NCBI RefSeq assembly: GCF_029945685.1
Contig: NZ_JAQSDA010000003.1
Span: 186,001 to 250,000 of the forward strand
From: Polaromonas sp.
Lineage (GTDB): Bacteria; Pseudomonadota; Gammaproteobacteria; Burkholderiales; Burkholderiaceae_C
Reading direction: 5' to 3'
Length of the DNA: 64,000 nucleotides
Shown piece by piece: positions 45,454-54,259 of the stretch. Under the pieces are notes generated by a model that was given only the letters and a program-made list of their open reading frames with translations, did not search any database and had not been told where the DNA came from. The position numbers were made by a program, and so were the translations under genes. Positions within the stretch are counted from its first letter, which is position 1; each line of letters begins with the position of its first letter.

Positions 45454-46146
45454 ATGAGACTTCTCCTGGTTGAAGACGACGTCATGCTGGCCAGCGGCAT
45501 CAAGCTGGGGCTTTCGGACGCCGGTTATGCGGTGGACTGGGTCGGCAGTGCCGAGCGTGCCGAGGAGGTGCTGCAGGGCGAGAGTTTTGACGCCGCCATC
45601 ATCGACATCGGCCTGCCCAAAATCGACGGCCTGGAGCTCACGCGTCGGCTGCGCAGCAGGGGGCTGGCCATGCCGGTGCTGATCCTCACGGCGCGCGACG
45701 CCCTGGAGGACCGGGTGCAGGGCCTGGACCTGGGCGCGGATGACTACATGGTCAAACCTTTTGAACTGCCCGAGCTGCTGGCGCGCCTGCGTGCGCTGCT
45801 GCGCCGCTCGCAGGCGGCCACCAGTGCCATCTTGAGTTTCGGTGCGCTGGAGCTCGACTCGGCGAACCGCCAGGCGCGCGCCAACGGGCAGCTGATTGAT
45901 CTGGGGCCGCGGGAATGGACGGTGATGGAGTATTTGCTGATCCACGCACCCAAACCTGCCAGCAAGGACAAACTGCTGGCCGCGCTGACCGGTTGGGACA
46001 AGGAAATCACCCCCAATGCGATCGAGGTCTACGTCTCGCGCCTGCGGGGCAAGCTGGAGCCGCACGGCATCGCACTGCGTTCCATTCGTGGCTTTGGTTA
46101 CCGGCTGGAGCTGGTGGGCGGCGAGTCGCTGGACGCGCCGGCCTAG
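45454..46146 (+). CDS. OmpR-family response regulator (TctD/QseB-like)
   Basis: A 230-residue two-component regulator. The receiver domain starts MRLLLVEDDVMLASGI, with phosphoacceptor Asp in AIIDIGLPKIDG (residue about 51), Thr in LILTARD and Lys in YMVKPFELPELL. A winged-helix DNA-binding domain follows from residue 130 with LGPREWTVMEYLL and IEVYVSRLRGKLEP. The kinase gene starts 9 bases downstream, so the pair forms an operon. The relationship to TctD is by overall similarity; no tricarboxylate transporter lies nearby, so the target genes are unknown. Confidence 0.88.
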   Translation: MRLLLVEDDVMLASGIKLGLSDAGYAVDWVGSAERAEEVLQGESFDAAIIDIGLPKIDGLELTRRLRSRGLAMPVLILTARDALEDRVQGLDLGADDYMVKPFELPELLARLRALLRRSQAATSAILSFGALELDSANRQARANGQLIDLGPREWTVMEYLLIHAPKPASKDKLLAALTGWDKEITPNAIEVYVSRLRGKLEPHGIALRSIRGFGYRLELVGGESLDAPA

Positions 46147-46155
46147 GCTGCCTCG

Positions 46156-47634
46156 ATGCGAGAGAACACCGGCGCTGATCCGGCCACGGCGGCTGTCGCG
46201 GAAAAAGCCGTTGCCTTGAGCGTGCCGGCGGCCATGAAATCAGGGCTTCAGCGCCGCCTGCTGCTGCTGCTGCTGGCGCCCCTGGCCCTGTTTGCCCTGA
46301 TCAGCATCTACTTCGACTACGAAGCGGCGGGCAATGCCGCCCTGCAGCAAGACCAGCAGCTGCGGCGCCTGGCGCCCCTGCTGGCCGACTCGGTACTCGC
46401 GCCCGGCCGCACGGCCGACGACATTCCCGTGATGCTGCTGGCGCCACCGGTCGAGGAGTTCCTCAAGGCGCGTGCCGGCTTTGCCGGTTACCGGGTGTCG
46501 GATGCGGATGGCCGTTTCCTGGGGGGTGACGCCTGGATCAGCATGGTGGTGCCCACCACCCGCGAGCCCGAGTTTCACAGCATGGAGGAAAACGGCGTCA
46601 CCTACCGGGTGGTGGTGCAACGCGTCAAAACCGCGGCGGGCGAGCTGATCCTGCAGCTGGCCGATGGCTCGGATGCGCGCCAGCAGTGGGTGCGCTCGGT
46701 CGTTGTCAAGGTGCTGTTGCCCAACCTGATTCTGGTGCTGGCCGCTGCCCTGGCCGTCAACTGGGCCGTCACCCGGGCCCTGCGGCCGCTGCTGGCGCTC
46801 AAGGAAGCGGTCGAGCGCCGGTCCCCGCGCGACCTCAGCGCGATTGACCCGCAGAGCACGCCAAGCGAAGTGCGGCCGCTGGTCGCCTCACTGAACCGCC
46901 TGTTTGCGCTGGTCAACGACCAGGCCGAGGGCCAGCGCCGCTTTGTGGCCGATGCCGCGCATCAGCTGCGCACCCCGCTGGCGGGGCTGCAAGCCCAGGT
47001 GGAAGCCTGGGCGCAGGCGGCCATGGCGCCCGCGGCAGGCAGGCAACTGACCCTGTCGGCCGACAGGATCATGGCACTGCGCAGCGCCACCCGGCGCACC
47101 TCGCAGCTGGCCAACCAGTTGCTGGCCCTGTCGCGGGCAGATGCCTCCCAGATGGCGGGCCAGCCGGTGCATCGGGTGGACCTCAAGGACCTGTGCGAGT
47201 CGGTGCTGGCCCTTCACCTGGATGCAGCCTCGGCCAAAGGCATTGACCTGGGGCTGGAGGTGCGTTTTGCCCAGGTCTCCGGCCACGAATGGCTGCTGCG
47301 CGAGCTGCTCGGCAACCTGGTGGACAACGCTGTGAAATACACGGCGCCCGGCGGCACGGTCACGATACGCTGCGGCCCGCTGGAGTCCCATGCACAGGTT
47401 TTTCTCGAGGTGGAAGACGATGGGCCGGGCATTCCTGCTGCCGAGTGCGCCCGGGTGCTGGAGCGGTTTTACCGGGTGCCCGGCACCGGCGGGGAGGGCA
47501 ACGGCCTGGGCTTGGCCATTGCCGACGAGATTGCGCGGGCGCACGGGGCGCAGCTGACGCTGGAGGCCGCCGGCAGCCGGAACGACGCCGCCGGCGGCCT
47601 GCGGGTGCGGCTGGTGATGCGTTCGCCGGTCTGA
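46156..47634 (+). CDS. TctE-like sensor histidine kinase
   Basis: A 492-residue membrane kinase. Transmembrane helices lie near residues 32-52 (LLLLLLAPLALFALISIYF) and about 190-210 (VKVLLPNLILVLAAALAVNW), enclosing a periplasmic sensor of the two-CSK-N type found in TctE/QseC relatives. After a HAMP-like linker the phosphoacceptor His is in ADAAHQLRTPLAGLQ, followed by the ATPase N box NLVDNAVKYT, G1 EDDGPGIPAAE and G2 GGEGNGLGLAI. The first about 27 residues are low-complexity and the true start may be the later ATG (MKSGLQRR). It pairs with the regulator upstream. Confidence 0.86.
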   Translation: MRENTGADPATAAVAEKAVALSVPAAMKSGLQRRLLLLLLAPLALFALISIYFDYEAAGNAALQQDQQLRRLAPLLADSVLAPGRTADDIPVMLLAPPVEEFLKARAGFAGYRVSDADGRFLGGDAWISMVVPTTREPEFHSMEENGVTYRVVVQRVKTAAGELILQLADGSDARQQWVRSVVVKVLLPNLILVLAAALAVNWAVTRALRPLLALKEAVERRSPRDLSAIDPQSTPSEVRPLVASLNRLFALVNDQAEGQRRFVADAAHQLRTPLAGLQAQVEAWAQAAMAPAAGRQLTLSADRIMALRSATRRTSQLANQLLALSRADASQMAGQPVHRVDLKDLCESVLALHLDAASAKGIDLGLEVRFAQVSGHEWLLRELLGNLVDNAVKYTAPGGTVTIRCGPLESHAQVFLEVEDDGPGIPAAECARVLERFYRVPGTGGEGNGLGLAIADEIARAHGAQLTLEAAGSRNDAAGGLRVRLVMRSPV

Positions 47635-47778
47635 CCCCCAAAACCATGCTGCTGCAGGGCCGCGTACGCGGGTTTGCCCCTGACTGGCCTCGTTCGAAAG
47701 CCCCCTCGGCCTGTGCGAGAATCCAAAGCGCCGGCCGATTTTTTGAAACATCTCTTACAACAACGCACTGCATGCCCT

Positions 47779-48414
47779 ATGTCCGAGTTTGAGTCCGATG
47801 TGAGTCCCGCGCTCTCCACGCCGGCTGCGCCGCGCAAGCGCCCCAAGCCGGGCGAGCGCCGCGTGCAGATCCTGCAGGCGCTGGCGACCATGCTGGAGCA
47901 GCCCGGCGCGGAGCGCATCACCACCTCGGCCCTGGCGGCCCGGCTTGAAGTCAGCGAGGCGGCGCTGTACCGCCACTTTGCCAGCAAGGCACAGATGTTT
48001 GAGGGGCTGATCGAGTTCATCGAGCAGACCGTGTTCACCCTGGTCAACCAGATCGCCGAACGCGAGACCGACCCGGCGCAGCGCACCCGCCGGCTGGTCG
48101 TCATGCTGCTGCAGTTTGCCGAGAAAAACCCGGGCATGACCCGCGTCATGGCCGGCGACGCCCTGGTGTTCGAAAACGAGCGCCTGCAGGAGCGCATGAA
48201 CCAGTTTTTCGACAAGCTCGAGTCCAGCCTCAAGCAAAACCTGCGCGATGCCGCCGGGGCCGACGGCGCCGCCACACCGACCGTGCAGGCGCAGGTGCAG
48301 GCGTCGGTCATCGTGGCCTTCATGATGGGCCGCCTGCAGCGCTTCTCGCGCTCCGGCTTCAAGCGCCTGCCGACCGAACACCTTGACGCCAGCCTGGCCG
48401 TGGTGCTGGGTTAA
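47779..48414 (+). CDS. slmA: Nucleoid occlusion factor SlmA (TetR family)
   Basis: A 211-residue TetR-fold DNA-binding protein. The start MSEFESDVS was preferred over the ORF-track start 35 codons earlier. The helix-turn-helix region is RRVQILQALATMLEQPGAERITTSALAARLEVSEAALYRHFASKAQMFEGLIEF, of which ALYRHFASKAQMFEGLIEF is the SlmA hallmark. SlmA binds nucleoid sites and blocks FtsZ ring assembly over the chromosome. In beta- and gammaproteobacteria it is often found near argB or dut/pyrE; the argB neighbourhood here fits. Position and sequence agree; function is from family knowledge. Confidence 0.9.
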   Translation: MSEFESDVSPALSTPAAPRKRPKPGERRVQILQALATMLEQPGAERITTSALAARLEVSEAALYRHFASKAQMFEGLIEFIEQTVFTLVNQIAERETDPAQRTRRLVVMLLQFAEKNPGMTRVMAGDALVFENERLQERMNQFFDKLESSLKQNLRDAAGADGAATPTVQAQVQASVIVAFMMGRLQRFSRSGFKRLPTEHLDASLAVVLG

Positions 48415-48512
48415 CAGGCTCTGGCCTCACTCTCAAAAAGATAGCTGCTCGCGCCCGAGGCATAAGGGCTGGCGGCACATTTTGTTCAGAAGATCGGGGT
48501 CCGGCCAGCGGT

Positions 48513-49949
48513 TCAGTCGTCGTTCCCGTCTGCCTGCAGCTGCGCCAGCGCCGCCAGAACTCCGAGCCGCTCGATGCGGTCCAGTTGCCGGCCCACCAGC
48601 GCCAGCCAGTGCGTGTTGTCCGGCAGGGCCTCGCCCCAGATCACCCGCCATGTGCCCAGCGCCTGCACGCTGGCCTCGGCGTCGCCGGCATGCATCTGGG
48701 CCAGCGCCTGCAGTTCCCCGGCCATCGGATCGTTCATCGCATAGGCGTTTCCCTGCTCGTCGCAGCCGCGCACATAACGCATCCAGGCTGCGGCGGCAAA
48801 CGCCAGGCCGTCCACCGGCAGGCCGGCGCGCAGCGCGCCCAGCACTGACGGCGGCCAGCGCTGGGGAATTTTCTGCGAGGAATCGGTGGCGATCTGGTGC
48901 ACGCTGTGTTGCAGCGCGGGGTTGGCAAACCGCGCCAGCAGGGCATCCCGGTAGCCGGCCCAGTCGGGGCGGCTGAGCTGGGGCCCCACCTCGCGGGTCA
49001 TCAGGCCGTGGATGAAGCTGAGCACGGCCGGCTGCGTGATGCATTCGCCGATCACCGGCCAGCCGGCCACCGCACCCAGACAGGCCATGGCCGTGTGGCT
49101 GCCGTTGAGCAGGCGCAGCTTGGCGTCCTCGAACGGCGCCACGTCGTCCACCACCGTCACGCCGGCGCCGGCCAGCAGATCGGCGTCGCCCGGGTCGGCA
49201 AAACGTCGCTCGATCACCCATTCCCAGAAAGCTTCGGTGCCCAGCGCGGCTTGGTCGGCCACGCCGAGCGCCTGCGCGGCGGCAGCCAGGCGTTGCGGCG
49301 TGGCCGCGGGGACGATGCGGTCCACCATGCTGTTGGGGAAGGCGCAGGCGCGCTCAATCCAGTCCGCCAGCGCGGGGCTCAGTGGCCGCGCGGCGTTCAC
49401 ACACAGGGCCTGCAACTGGCGTCCGTTGTGCGCCAGGTTGTCGCAGGACGCCATGGTCAGGCCCGGCAGGCCGGCGGCATGGCGCGCGGCCAGGCCCTGC
49501 GCGATCAGCCGGCCCAGCTCGGGACCGTAGCCCTTCTCGGTGACCGTCAGCGTCAGCCAGCGGGTGGACGGCGCGGCGATGGCCTGGACCACCTGCGCCG
49601 GCTCACGCGCGGCGACGGCGGTCTGCCAGATCGCGCCGCCGACCTGCCACTGGCTGCCGGCGCGGCTTGCCACCTGCACCGCGTACAGGCCGTCCTGCAC
49701 GGTCAAGGCATCGGCCAGCTGCGTGCTGCGCATGGCCACGCCGAACACGCCCCAGCGCGTGTCGCCGCTCTGCAGCAGCGTGTCAAACACCAGCGCCTGG
49801 TGGGCGCGGTGGAAGGCGCCCAGCCCGAGGTGCACGACGCCCGGCGCGCCCTGGCGCGGGTAGGCCGGCACCGCGATGCCGCGCGCGGCGAGGGCGGGCA
49901 GGCAGGCGCTGCCCAGCCGGGTCGCCGCTTCAGCGGGTTTTATAGTCAT
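48513..49949 (-). CDS. Mannitol dehydrogenase family protein, probably fructuronate/tagaturonate reductase-like
   Basis: A 478-residue long-chain polyol dehydrogenase. The N-terminal Rossmann segment is VVHLGLGAFHRAHQA; the family signature KLRLLNGSHTAMA supplies catalytic Lys, Asn and His; TVTEKGYG and FPNSMVDRIVPAAT are further family blocks. Members reduce fructuronate or oxidise mannitol, arabinitol or mannonate. The altronate-dehydratase-family gene and TRAP transporter in the same direction favour a uronate role (UxuB-like), but this is inference. It is the last gene of the minus-strand catabolic group, whose first gene is the GntR regulator. Confidence 0.82.
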   Translation of the reverse strand: MTIKPAEAATRLGSACLPALAARGIAVPAYPRQGAPGVVHLGLGAFHRAHQALVFDTLLQSGDTRWGVFGVAMRSTQLADALTVQDGLYAVQVASRAGSQWQVGGAIWQTAVAAREPAQVVQAIAAPSTRWLTLTVTEKGYGPELGRLIAQGLAARHAAGLPGLTMASCDNLAHNGRQLQALCVNAARPLSPALADWIERACAFPNSMVDRIVPAATPQRLAAAAQALGVADQAALGTEAFWEWVIERRFADPGDADLLAGAGVTVVDDVAPFEDAKLRLLNGSHTAMACLGAVAGWPVIGECITQPAVLSFIHGLMTREVGPQLSRPDWAGYRDALLARFANPALQHSVHQIATDSSQKIPQRWPPSVLGALRAGLPVDGLAFAAAAWMRYVRGCDEQGNAYAMNDPMAGELQALAQMHAGDAEASVQALGTWRVIWGEALPDNTHWLALVGRQLDRIERLGVLAALAQLQADGNDD

Positions 49950-50027
49950 TTTGGCCTTCAGCCCACACCGGACAAGCGCAGGCAGCTATCAATTTAATAG
50001 TGTCATGAGGCGCGGGGACGGGAAACG

Positions 50028-51092
50028 TCAGTCGGGCAGCGACACCCCGACCTTGCGCCCTGCGGCCACAATTTCCTGCCAGGTCTGGGCATCCACCGCG
50101 ATGCCCTGGTCCTGCCGCTGCGCGCGGTAAGCCCGCTCCGGGTCGCCGGCGATCTGCACCGCGTCAAACCCCGGCGCCACCGGCCCGGCCTGCAGCCAGT
50201 CAACAAACGCCAGCGCTTCCTGCTCAAACGTGGCCTGGGTGCCGAGTCTGGCCGGGTCGATCAGGATGGTCAGCATGCCGTTGATCACCGCGCGCACCGC
50301 CGGGTCGGTCGGTTTGTGCCAGGTGCCGCTGCCGGTCAGCGCGCCGCCCAGCAGTTCGCAGGCCACAGCCATGCCGTAACCCTTGTGTTCGCCAAAGGCC
50401 AGCAGCGCGCCGAACAGGCCATTGCTCTGCGGCACCACGACCACGCCGGGGTCGGTGGTGGGCCGGCCGTGTTCGTCGATCAACGTGCCCGGTTCCACGC
50501 GCCGGCCTTCGTTGTGGGCGACGCGCATCTTGCCCTGCGCGACGCGGCTGGTGGCGAAGTCCAACACAAACGGGTCGCGCCCCTGCAGCGGAATGCCGAT
50601 GCAGCAGGGGTTGGTGCCGTAACGCCCATCAGCGCCGCCAAACGGGGCGACCACCGGCCGCGACAACACATTGACGAAGTGCAGCGACACCAGCCCCTGG
50701 GCCACCGCCATTTCGGCGAAGTGTCCGATGCGCCCCAGGTGGTGCGCGTTGGCCAGCGTCATGATGCAGCTGCCATGGGTTTTGGCGCGTTCCATGCCGA
50801 GCGCCATGGCCTGCTGGCCGACGACCTGGCCGTAGCCGCGCTGGCCGTCCAGCGTGAGCAGGGAGCCGGTGTCGAGTACCACCTTCACGCCGGTGTTGGG
50901 ATGCAGCCCGCCCTCGAGCACCGCGTCCACGTAACGCGGCAGCATGCCGATGCCATGCGAGTCGTGGCCACTCAGGTTGGCCAGCACCAGGTTGGCCGCG
51001 ACAGTGGCGGCTTCTTCGGCAGTGCTGCCAGTTGCTATTAAAACAGTAGCTACCTGCGCTTGCAGGGCCTGGGCCGGGAGTGTTTTTTGCAT
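50028..51092 (-). CDS. Malate/L-lactate dehydrogenase family (Ldh2-type) oxidoreductase
   Basis: A 354-residue NAD(P)-dependent oxidoreductase of the MdH/LdH2 fold. The start MQKTLPAQALQ was chosen because the longer ORF-track frame runs into the repeat pair upstream. Signatures include NLSGHDSHGIGMLPRY (catalytic His), IMTLANAHHLGRIGHFAEMA, FGGADGRYGTNP and FGEHKGYGMA. The family includes L-malate, L-sulfolactate, ureidoglycolate and 2,3-diketogulonate dehydrogenases, so the substrate is open; in this operon a 2-keto or 2-hydroxy sugar acid is likely. It lies between a repeat pair and the uxuB-like gene. Confidence 0.83.
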   Translation of the reverse strand: MQKTLPAQALQAQVATVLIATGSTAEEAATVAANLVLANLSGHDSHGIGMLPRYVDAVLEGGLHPNTGVKVVLDTGSLLTLDGQRGYGQVVGQQAMALGMERAKTHGSCIMTLANAHHLGRIGHFAEMAVAQGLVSLHFVNVLSRPVVAPFGGADGRYGTNPCCIGIPLQGRDPFVLDFATSRVAQGKMRVAHNEGRRVEPGTLIDEHGRPTTDPGVVVVPQSNGLFGALLAFGEHKGYGMAVACELLGGALTGSGTWHKPTDPAVRAVINGMLTILIDPARLGTQATFEQEALAFVDWLQAGPVAPGFDAVQIAGDPERAYRAQRQDQGIAVDAQTWQEIVAAGRKVGVSLPD

Positions 51093-51117
51093 GTTGTTGC
51101 AGCTCTGTGGATGTTGT

Positions 51118-51203
51118 TCCCTCTCCCGCTGGGAGAGGGTTAGGGTGAGGGCATCTCGGCGCACAGAGCCCTCACCCCCGCCCTCTCCCAAGGGGAGAGG
51201 GAG
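51118..51203. repeat. Inverted pair of REP-like elements (BIME-like)
   Basis: The left copy CCCTCTCCCGCTGGGAGAGGG followed by TTAGGGTGAGGGC is mirrored by a right copy in reverse orientation (GCCCTCACCCCCGCCCTCTCCC then AAGGGGAGAGGG). The reverse complement of the right copy matches the left at about 31 of 35 positions, and each copy also has an internal stem. This is the layout of paired REP sequences and fills most of the gap between uxaA and ldh, where it could stabilise mRNA ends or reduce read-through. Confidence 0.8.
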
Positions 51204-51215
51204 TGAAAAAAGGGG

Positions 51216-52742
51216 TTACATGACCGCGCCGACTTGCCAGGGCACGAACTCGTTTTGCCCATAGCCGTGTTGCTCGCTTTTGCTTTGTTCGCCCGAGGCG
51301 GTGGCCAGCACCATCTCGAAAATCCGCTGGCCCATCTCCTGGACCGACACACCACCGTCGATGATCTCGCCGCAGTTGATGTCCATGTCCTCTTCCTGGC
51401 GTTGCCACAGGGCCGAGTTGGTGGCGAGCTTGAGCGAAGGCGAGGGCGCGCAACCGTAGGCCGAGCCGCGCCCGGTGGTGAAGCAGATGATGTTGGCGCC
51501 GCCGGCCACCTGGCCGGTGGCGCTGACCGGGTCGTAGCCCGGCGTGTCCATGTAGACAAAGCCGTGTGCGCCCACGGGTTCGGCGTATTCGTACACCGCC
51601 TCGAGGTTGCTGGTGCCGCCCTTGGCCACCGCGCCCAGCGATTTTTCAAGAATTGTGGTCAGGCCGCCGGCCTTGTTGCCGGGCGAGGGGTTGTTGTTCA
51701 TCTCGCCTTCGTTGATGGCGGTGTAGTGCTCCCACCACTTGATGCGAGCGATCAGTTTTTCGGCAATCTCGGGGCGCACGGCGCGGCGTGTCAGCAGGTG
51801 CTCGGCACCGTAGATTTCGGGGGTTTCGCTGAGGATGGCGGTGCCACCATGCGCCACCAGCAGGTCCACCGCCGCGCCCAGCGCAGGGTTGGCGCTGATG
51901 CCCGAATAACCGTCGGAGCCGCCGCACTGCAGGCCGATGGTGATATGGGCTGCGCTGCAGGGTTCGCGTTTCACGGCATTGGCGCGCGGCAGCATCTCCT
52001 TGATCAGCGCGATGCCCTTGTCCACCGTCTTGCGCGTGCCGCCGGTGTCCTGGATGTTGAAGACGCGGAAGTTGTCGCCCTCGCGCAGCGCGCTGTGCGC
52101 CAGCCACGCGTTGATCTGGTTGGCCTCGCAGCCCAGGCCCACAACCAGCACGCCGGCAAAGTTGGCGTGGGTCGCGTACCCGGCCAGCGTGCGCTCCAGG
52201 ATCTGCATGCCCATGCCCTCGGTGGCCATGCCGCAGCCGGTGCCGTGTGTCAGCGCCACCACACCGTCCACATTGGGAAAGTCCTTCAGCGCGGCCGGGT
52301 GGGTTTGGCGCGAAAAATGATCGGCAATGGCGCGCGCGGCGGTGGCCGAGCAGTTGACGCTCGACAGGATGCCGATGTAGTTGCGCGTCGCCACACGGCC
52401 GTCGGCCCGCTTGATGCCCATGAAGGTGGCCTCGCGCCGCGGGGCGGCGGGTTTCACGTCGGCGCCAAAGGCATAGTCGCGCGCAAAGTCGCCCTTGTCG
52501 GGGCCCATGTCGAGGTTGTGCGTGTGCACATGCTCACCGGGTGCAATCGCCTTGCTGGCAAAACCGATGATCTGGTTATAGCGCCGCACCGCCTCGCCGG
52601 CCGCCAGTGCGCGTGTGGCGACCTTGTGGCCGGGCGGGATCAGACCCTTGACGGTGATGTTTTCGACCTGGGTGCCGCCCACCAGCTGGGCGCGGGCAAT
52701 CAGGACGTCGTCGGCGGGGTGTAAGCGAATAAACGGTGTCAT
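51216..52742 (-). CDS. uxaA: Altronate/galactarate dehydratase (UxaA/GarD family)
   Basis: A 508-residue protein starting MTPFIRLHPADDVLIA; AGGA sits about 8 bases before this ATG. Residues about 10-90 form a SAF domain (KGLIPPGHKVATRALAAGE), followed by the UxaA catalytic region with HGTGCGMATEG, VLVVGLGCEANQ, GLQCGGSDGYSGISANPALG and NNPSPGNKAGGLTTI, which carries the cysteine/histidine-rich metal or Fe-S site. UxaA dehydrates D-altronate to 2-keto-3-deoxygluconate; GarD does the same with galactarate. Altronate is favoured by the neighbouring oxidoreductase gene. Minus-strand catabolic operon. Confidence 0.85.
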   Translation of the reverse strand: MTPFIRLHPADDVLIARAQLVGGTQVENITVKGLIPPGHKVATRALAAGEAVRRYNQIIGFASKAIAPGEHVHTHNLDMGPDKGDFARDYAFGADVKPAAPRREATFMGIKRADGRVATRNYIGILSSVNCSATAARAIADHFSRQTHPAALKDFPNVDGVVALTHGTGCGMATEGMGMQILERTLAGYATHANFAGVLVVGLGCEANQINAWLAHSALREGDNFRVFNIQDTGGTRKTVDKGIALIKEMLPRANAVKREPCSAAHITIGLQCGGSDGYSGISANPALGAAVDLLVAHGGTAILSETPEIYGAEHLLTRRAVRPEIAEKLIARIKWWEHYTAINEGEMNNNPSPGNKAGGLTTILEKSLGAVAKGGTSNLEAVYEYAEPVGAHGFVYMDTPGYDPVSATGQVAGGANIICFTTGRGSAYGCAPSPSLKLATNSALWQRQEEDMDINCGEIIDGGVSVQEMGQRIFEMVLATASGEQSKSEQHGYGQNEFVPWQVGAVM

Positions 52743-52767
52743 CGTGGGTCCTGTATTTTCGAGGGCC

Positions 52768-52840
52768 ATCGCGGAACCGGCTTTGCCGGGCCGCTGGTGG
52801 CCCCCCCTTGAGGGGGAGGCGCCGAAGGCGCTTCGGGGGG
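52768..52840. repeat. Intergenic GC-rich repeat, copy A (between dctM and uxaA)
   Basis: The core GCGGAACCGGC-TTTGCCGGGCCGCTGGTG is followed by a C/G hairpin (CCCCCTTGAGGGGG) and GCGCCGAAGGCGCTTCGGGGGG. A near-identical unit occurs 2.1 kb away at 54863-54942. It consists of two or three short stem-loops in a row and contains no coding capacity. Confidence 0.78.
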
Positions 52841-52852
52841 AAAGTTCGTCCT

Positions 52853-54247
52853 TCAGTAAACCATTTTTGGCAGCCAGAGCACCAGTTTCGGAAAATAGGT
52901 GATGACGATCAGCGAGCCGAGCAGGGGCACCAGCCAGGGCAGGATGGCGATGGTGGTGCGCTCGACCGAGAGTTTGGCCACCCGTGCCAGCACAAACAGC
53001 ACCATGCCCATGGGTGGATGCAGCAAACCTATCATCAGGTTGAGAACCATCACCAGGCCGAAGTGGACCAGGTCAATGCCCAGCTGTTGGCAGATAGGCA
53101 CAAGAATCGGTACCAGGATGGTGATGGCGGCGGTGGGCTCGAGAAAGCAGCCGACAAACAGCATCAGCAGGTTGGCCAGCAGCAGGAACACCCAGGGCTC
53201 CTTGGTGAATCCGAGCACCCATTCGGAGATCGCCGCGGTGACACCGGTGGCGGTGAGCATCCAGCCGAAGATGCTGGCCGCCGCCACGATGAACAGCACG
53301 GTGGCGGTGGTCTCCACCGTGTCCAGGCAGACCTTGACGAACATTTTCCAGTTCAGCGTGCGGTACCAGGCCAGACCCAGCACCATGGCCCAGAGGCAGG
53401 CGGCAATGGCGCCTTCGGTGGGCGTGAAGATGCCGGTCGTCATGCCGCCTATCAGCAGCACCGGTGTCATGATGGGCAGCACCGCCTGGAAGTTGAAAAA
53501 TTTGTCGGCGGCAAACAGCACGACCAGACCTGCAAACACGGTGATCTGTGGCGGAAAGCCCGCCTGGGTGATCAGCAGCCAGAGCGCCAGCGGCCAGCCA
53601 ATCACCACCACGGTCTCCGTCAGTGCCTTGATCACGCGGGGCCACTCGAACTTGATGTCGGCGCCCCAGCCGTTCCTGTGGGCAAAGTAAGCCACCGTCA
53701 GCATCATCAGCACGGCCATCAGGATGCCCGGCAGGATGCCGGCCAGAAACAGCGCGCCGACACTGACGTTGGCCATCATCCCGTAAATCACGAACGGCAG
53801 GCTGGGCGGGATGATGGGCCCGAGCGTGGCCGAGGCTGCTGTGACGCCGACGGCGAACTCCTTGCTGTAGCCGTGGTCGGTCATGGCCTTGATCTCGATG
53901 GTGCCCAGGCCGGCGGCATCGGCAATCGCGGTGCCGCTCATGCCGGCGAAGACCACCGAACCCACCACATTCACATGGCCCAGGCCGCCCTTGAGCCAGC
54001 CGACCAGCGCCAGCGCATAGTTGTAGATGCGGTTGGTGATGCCGGCGTTGTTCATCAAATTGCCGGCCAGAATGAAAAACGGAACGGCCAGCAACGGAAA
54101 GCTGTCGATGCCGCTGACCATGCGGTGAATCACCACGAAGGCCGGCAGTGTACCTGTCCACCAGATATACAGCAGGGCGGAACCCGCCATCGCCATGGCC
54201 ACTGGAATGCCGCCACTCATGAGCAGCAGGAAAATGATTTTGAGCAT
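52853..54247 (-). CDS. dctM: TRAP transporter large permease subunit
   Basis: A 464-residue, highly hydrophobic protein with about 12-13 helices, belonging to the DctM family that forms the transport channel and is driven by a sodium or proton gradient. It has GVTAASATLGPIIPPSLPFVIYG and the repeated PPMGMVLFVLARVAKL near the C-terminus, typical of DctM, and VLVPILVPICQQLGIDLVHFGLV. It is about 30 residues longer than the usual 425-435, with an insert in the middle. It is coupled to dctQ by a 12-base gap. With the sugar-acid genes around it, uronates or aldonates are the likely substrates. Confidence 0.92.
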   Translation of the reverse strand: MLKIIFLLLMSGGIPVAMAMAGSALLYIWWTGTLPAFVVIHRMVSGIDSFPLLAVPFFILAGNLMNNAGITNRIYNYALALVGWLKGGLGHVNVVGSVVFAGMSGTAIADAAGLGTIEIKAMTDHGYSKEFAVGVTAASATLGPIIPPSLPFVIYGMMANVSVGALFLAGILPGILMAVLMMLTVAYFAHRNGWGADIKFEWPRVIKALTETVVVIGWPLALWLLITQAGFPPQITVFAGLVVLFAADKFFNFQAVLPIMTPVLLIGGMTTGIFTPTEGAIAACLWAMVLGLAWYRTLNWKMFVKVCLDTVETTATVLFIVAAASIFGWMLTATGVTAAISEWVLGFTKEPWVFLLLANLLMLFVGCFLEPTAAITILVPILVPICQQLGIDLVHFGLVMVLNLMIGLLHPPMGMVLFVLARVAKLSVERTTIAILPWLVPLLGSLIVITYFPKLVLWLPKMVY

Positions 54248-54259
54248 GGTGTGTGGGTG

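Noticed and set aside
48897-49997. 366-codon open frame on the plus strand
   Set aside because: Antisense shadow of the mannitol dehydrogenase family gene.
51234-52724. 496-codon open frame on the plus strand
   Set aside because: Antisense shadow of the UxaA-family gene, with no family features.
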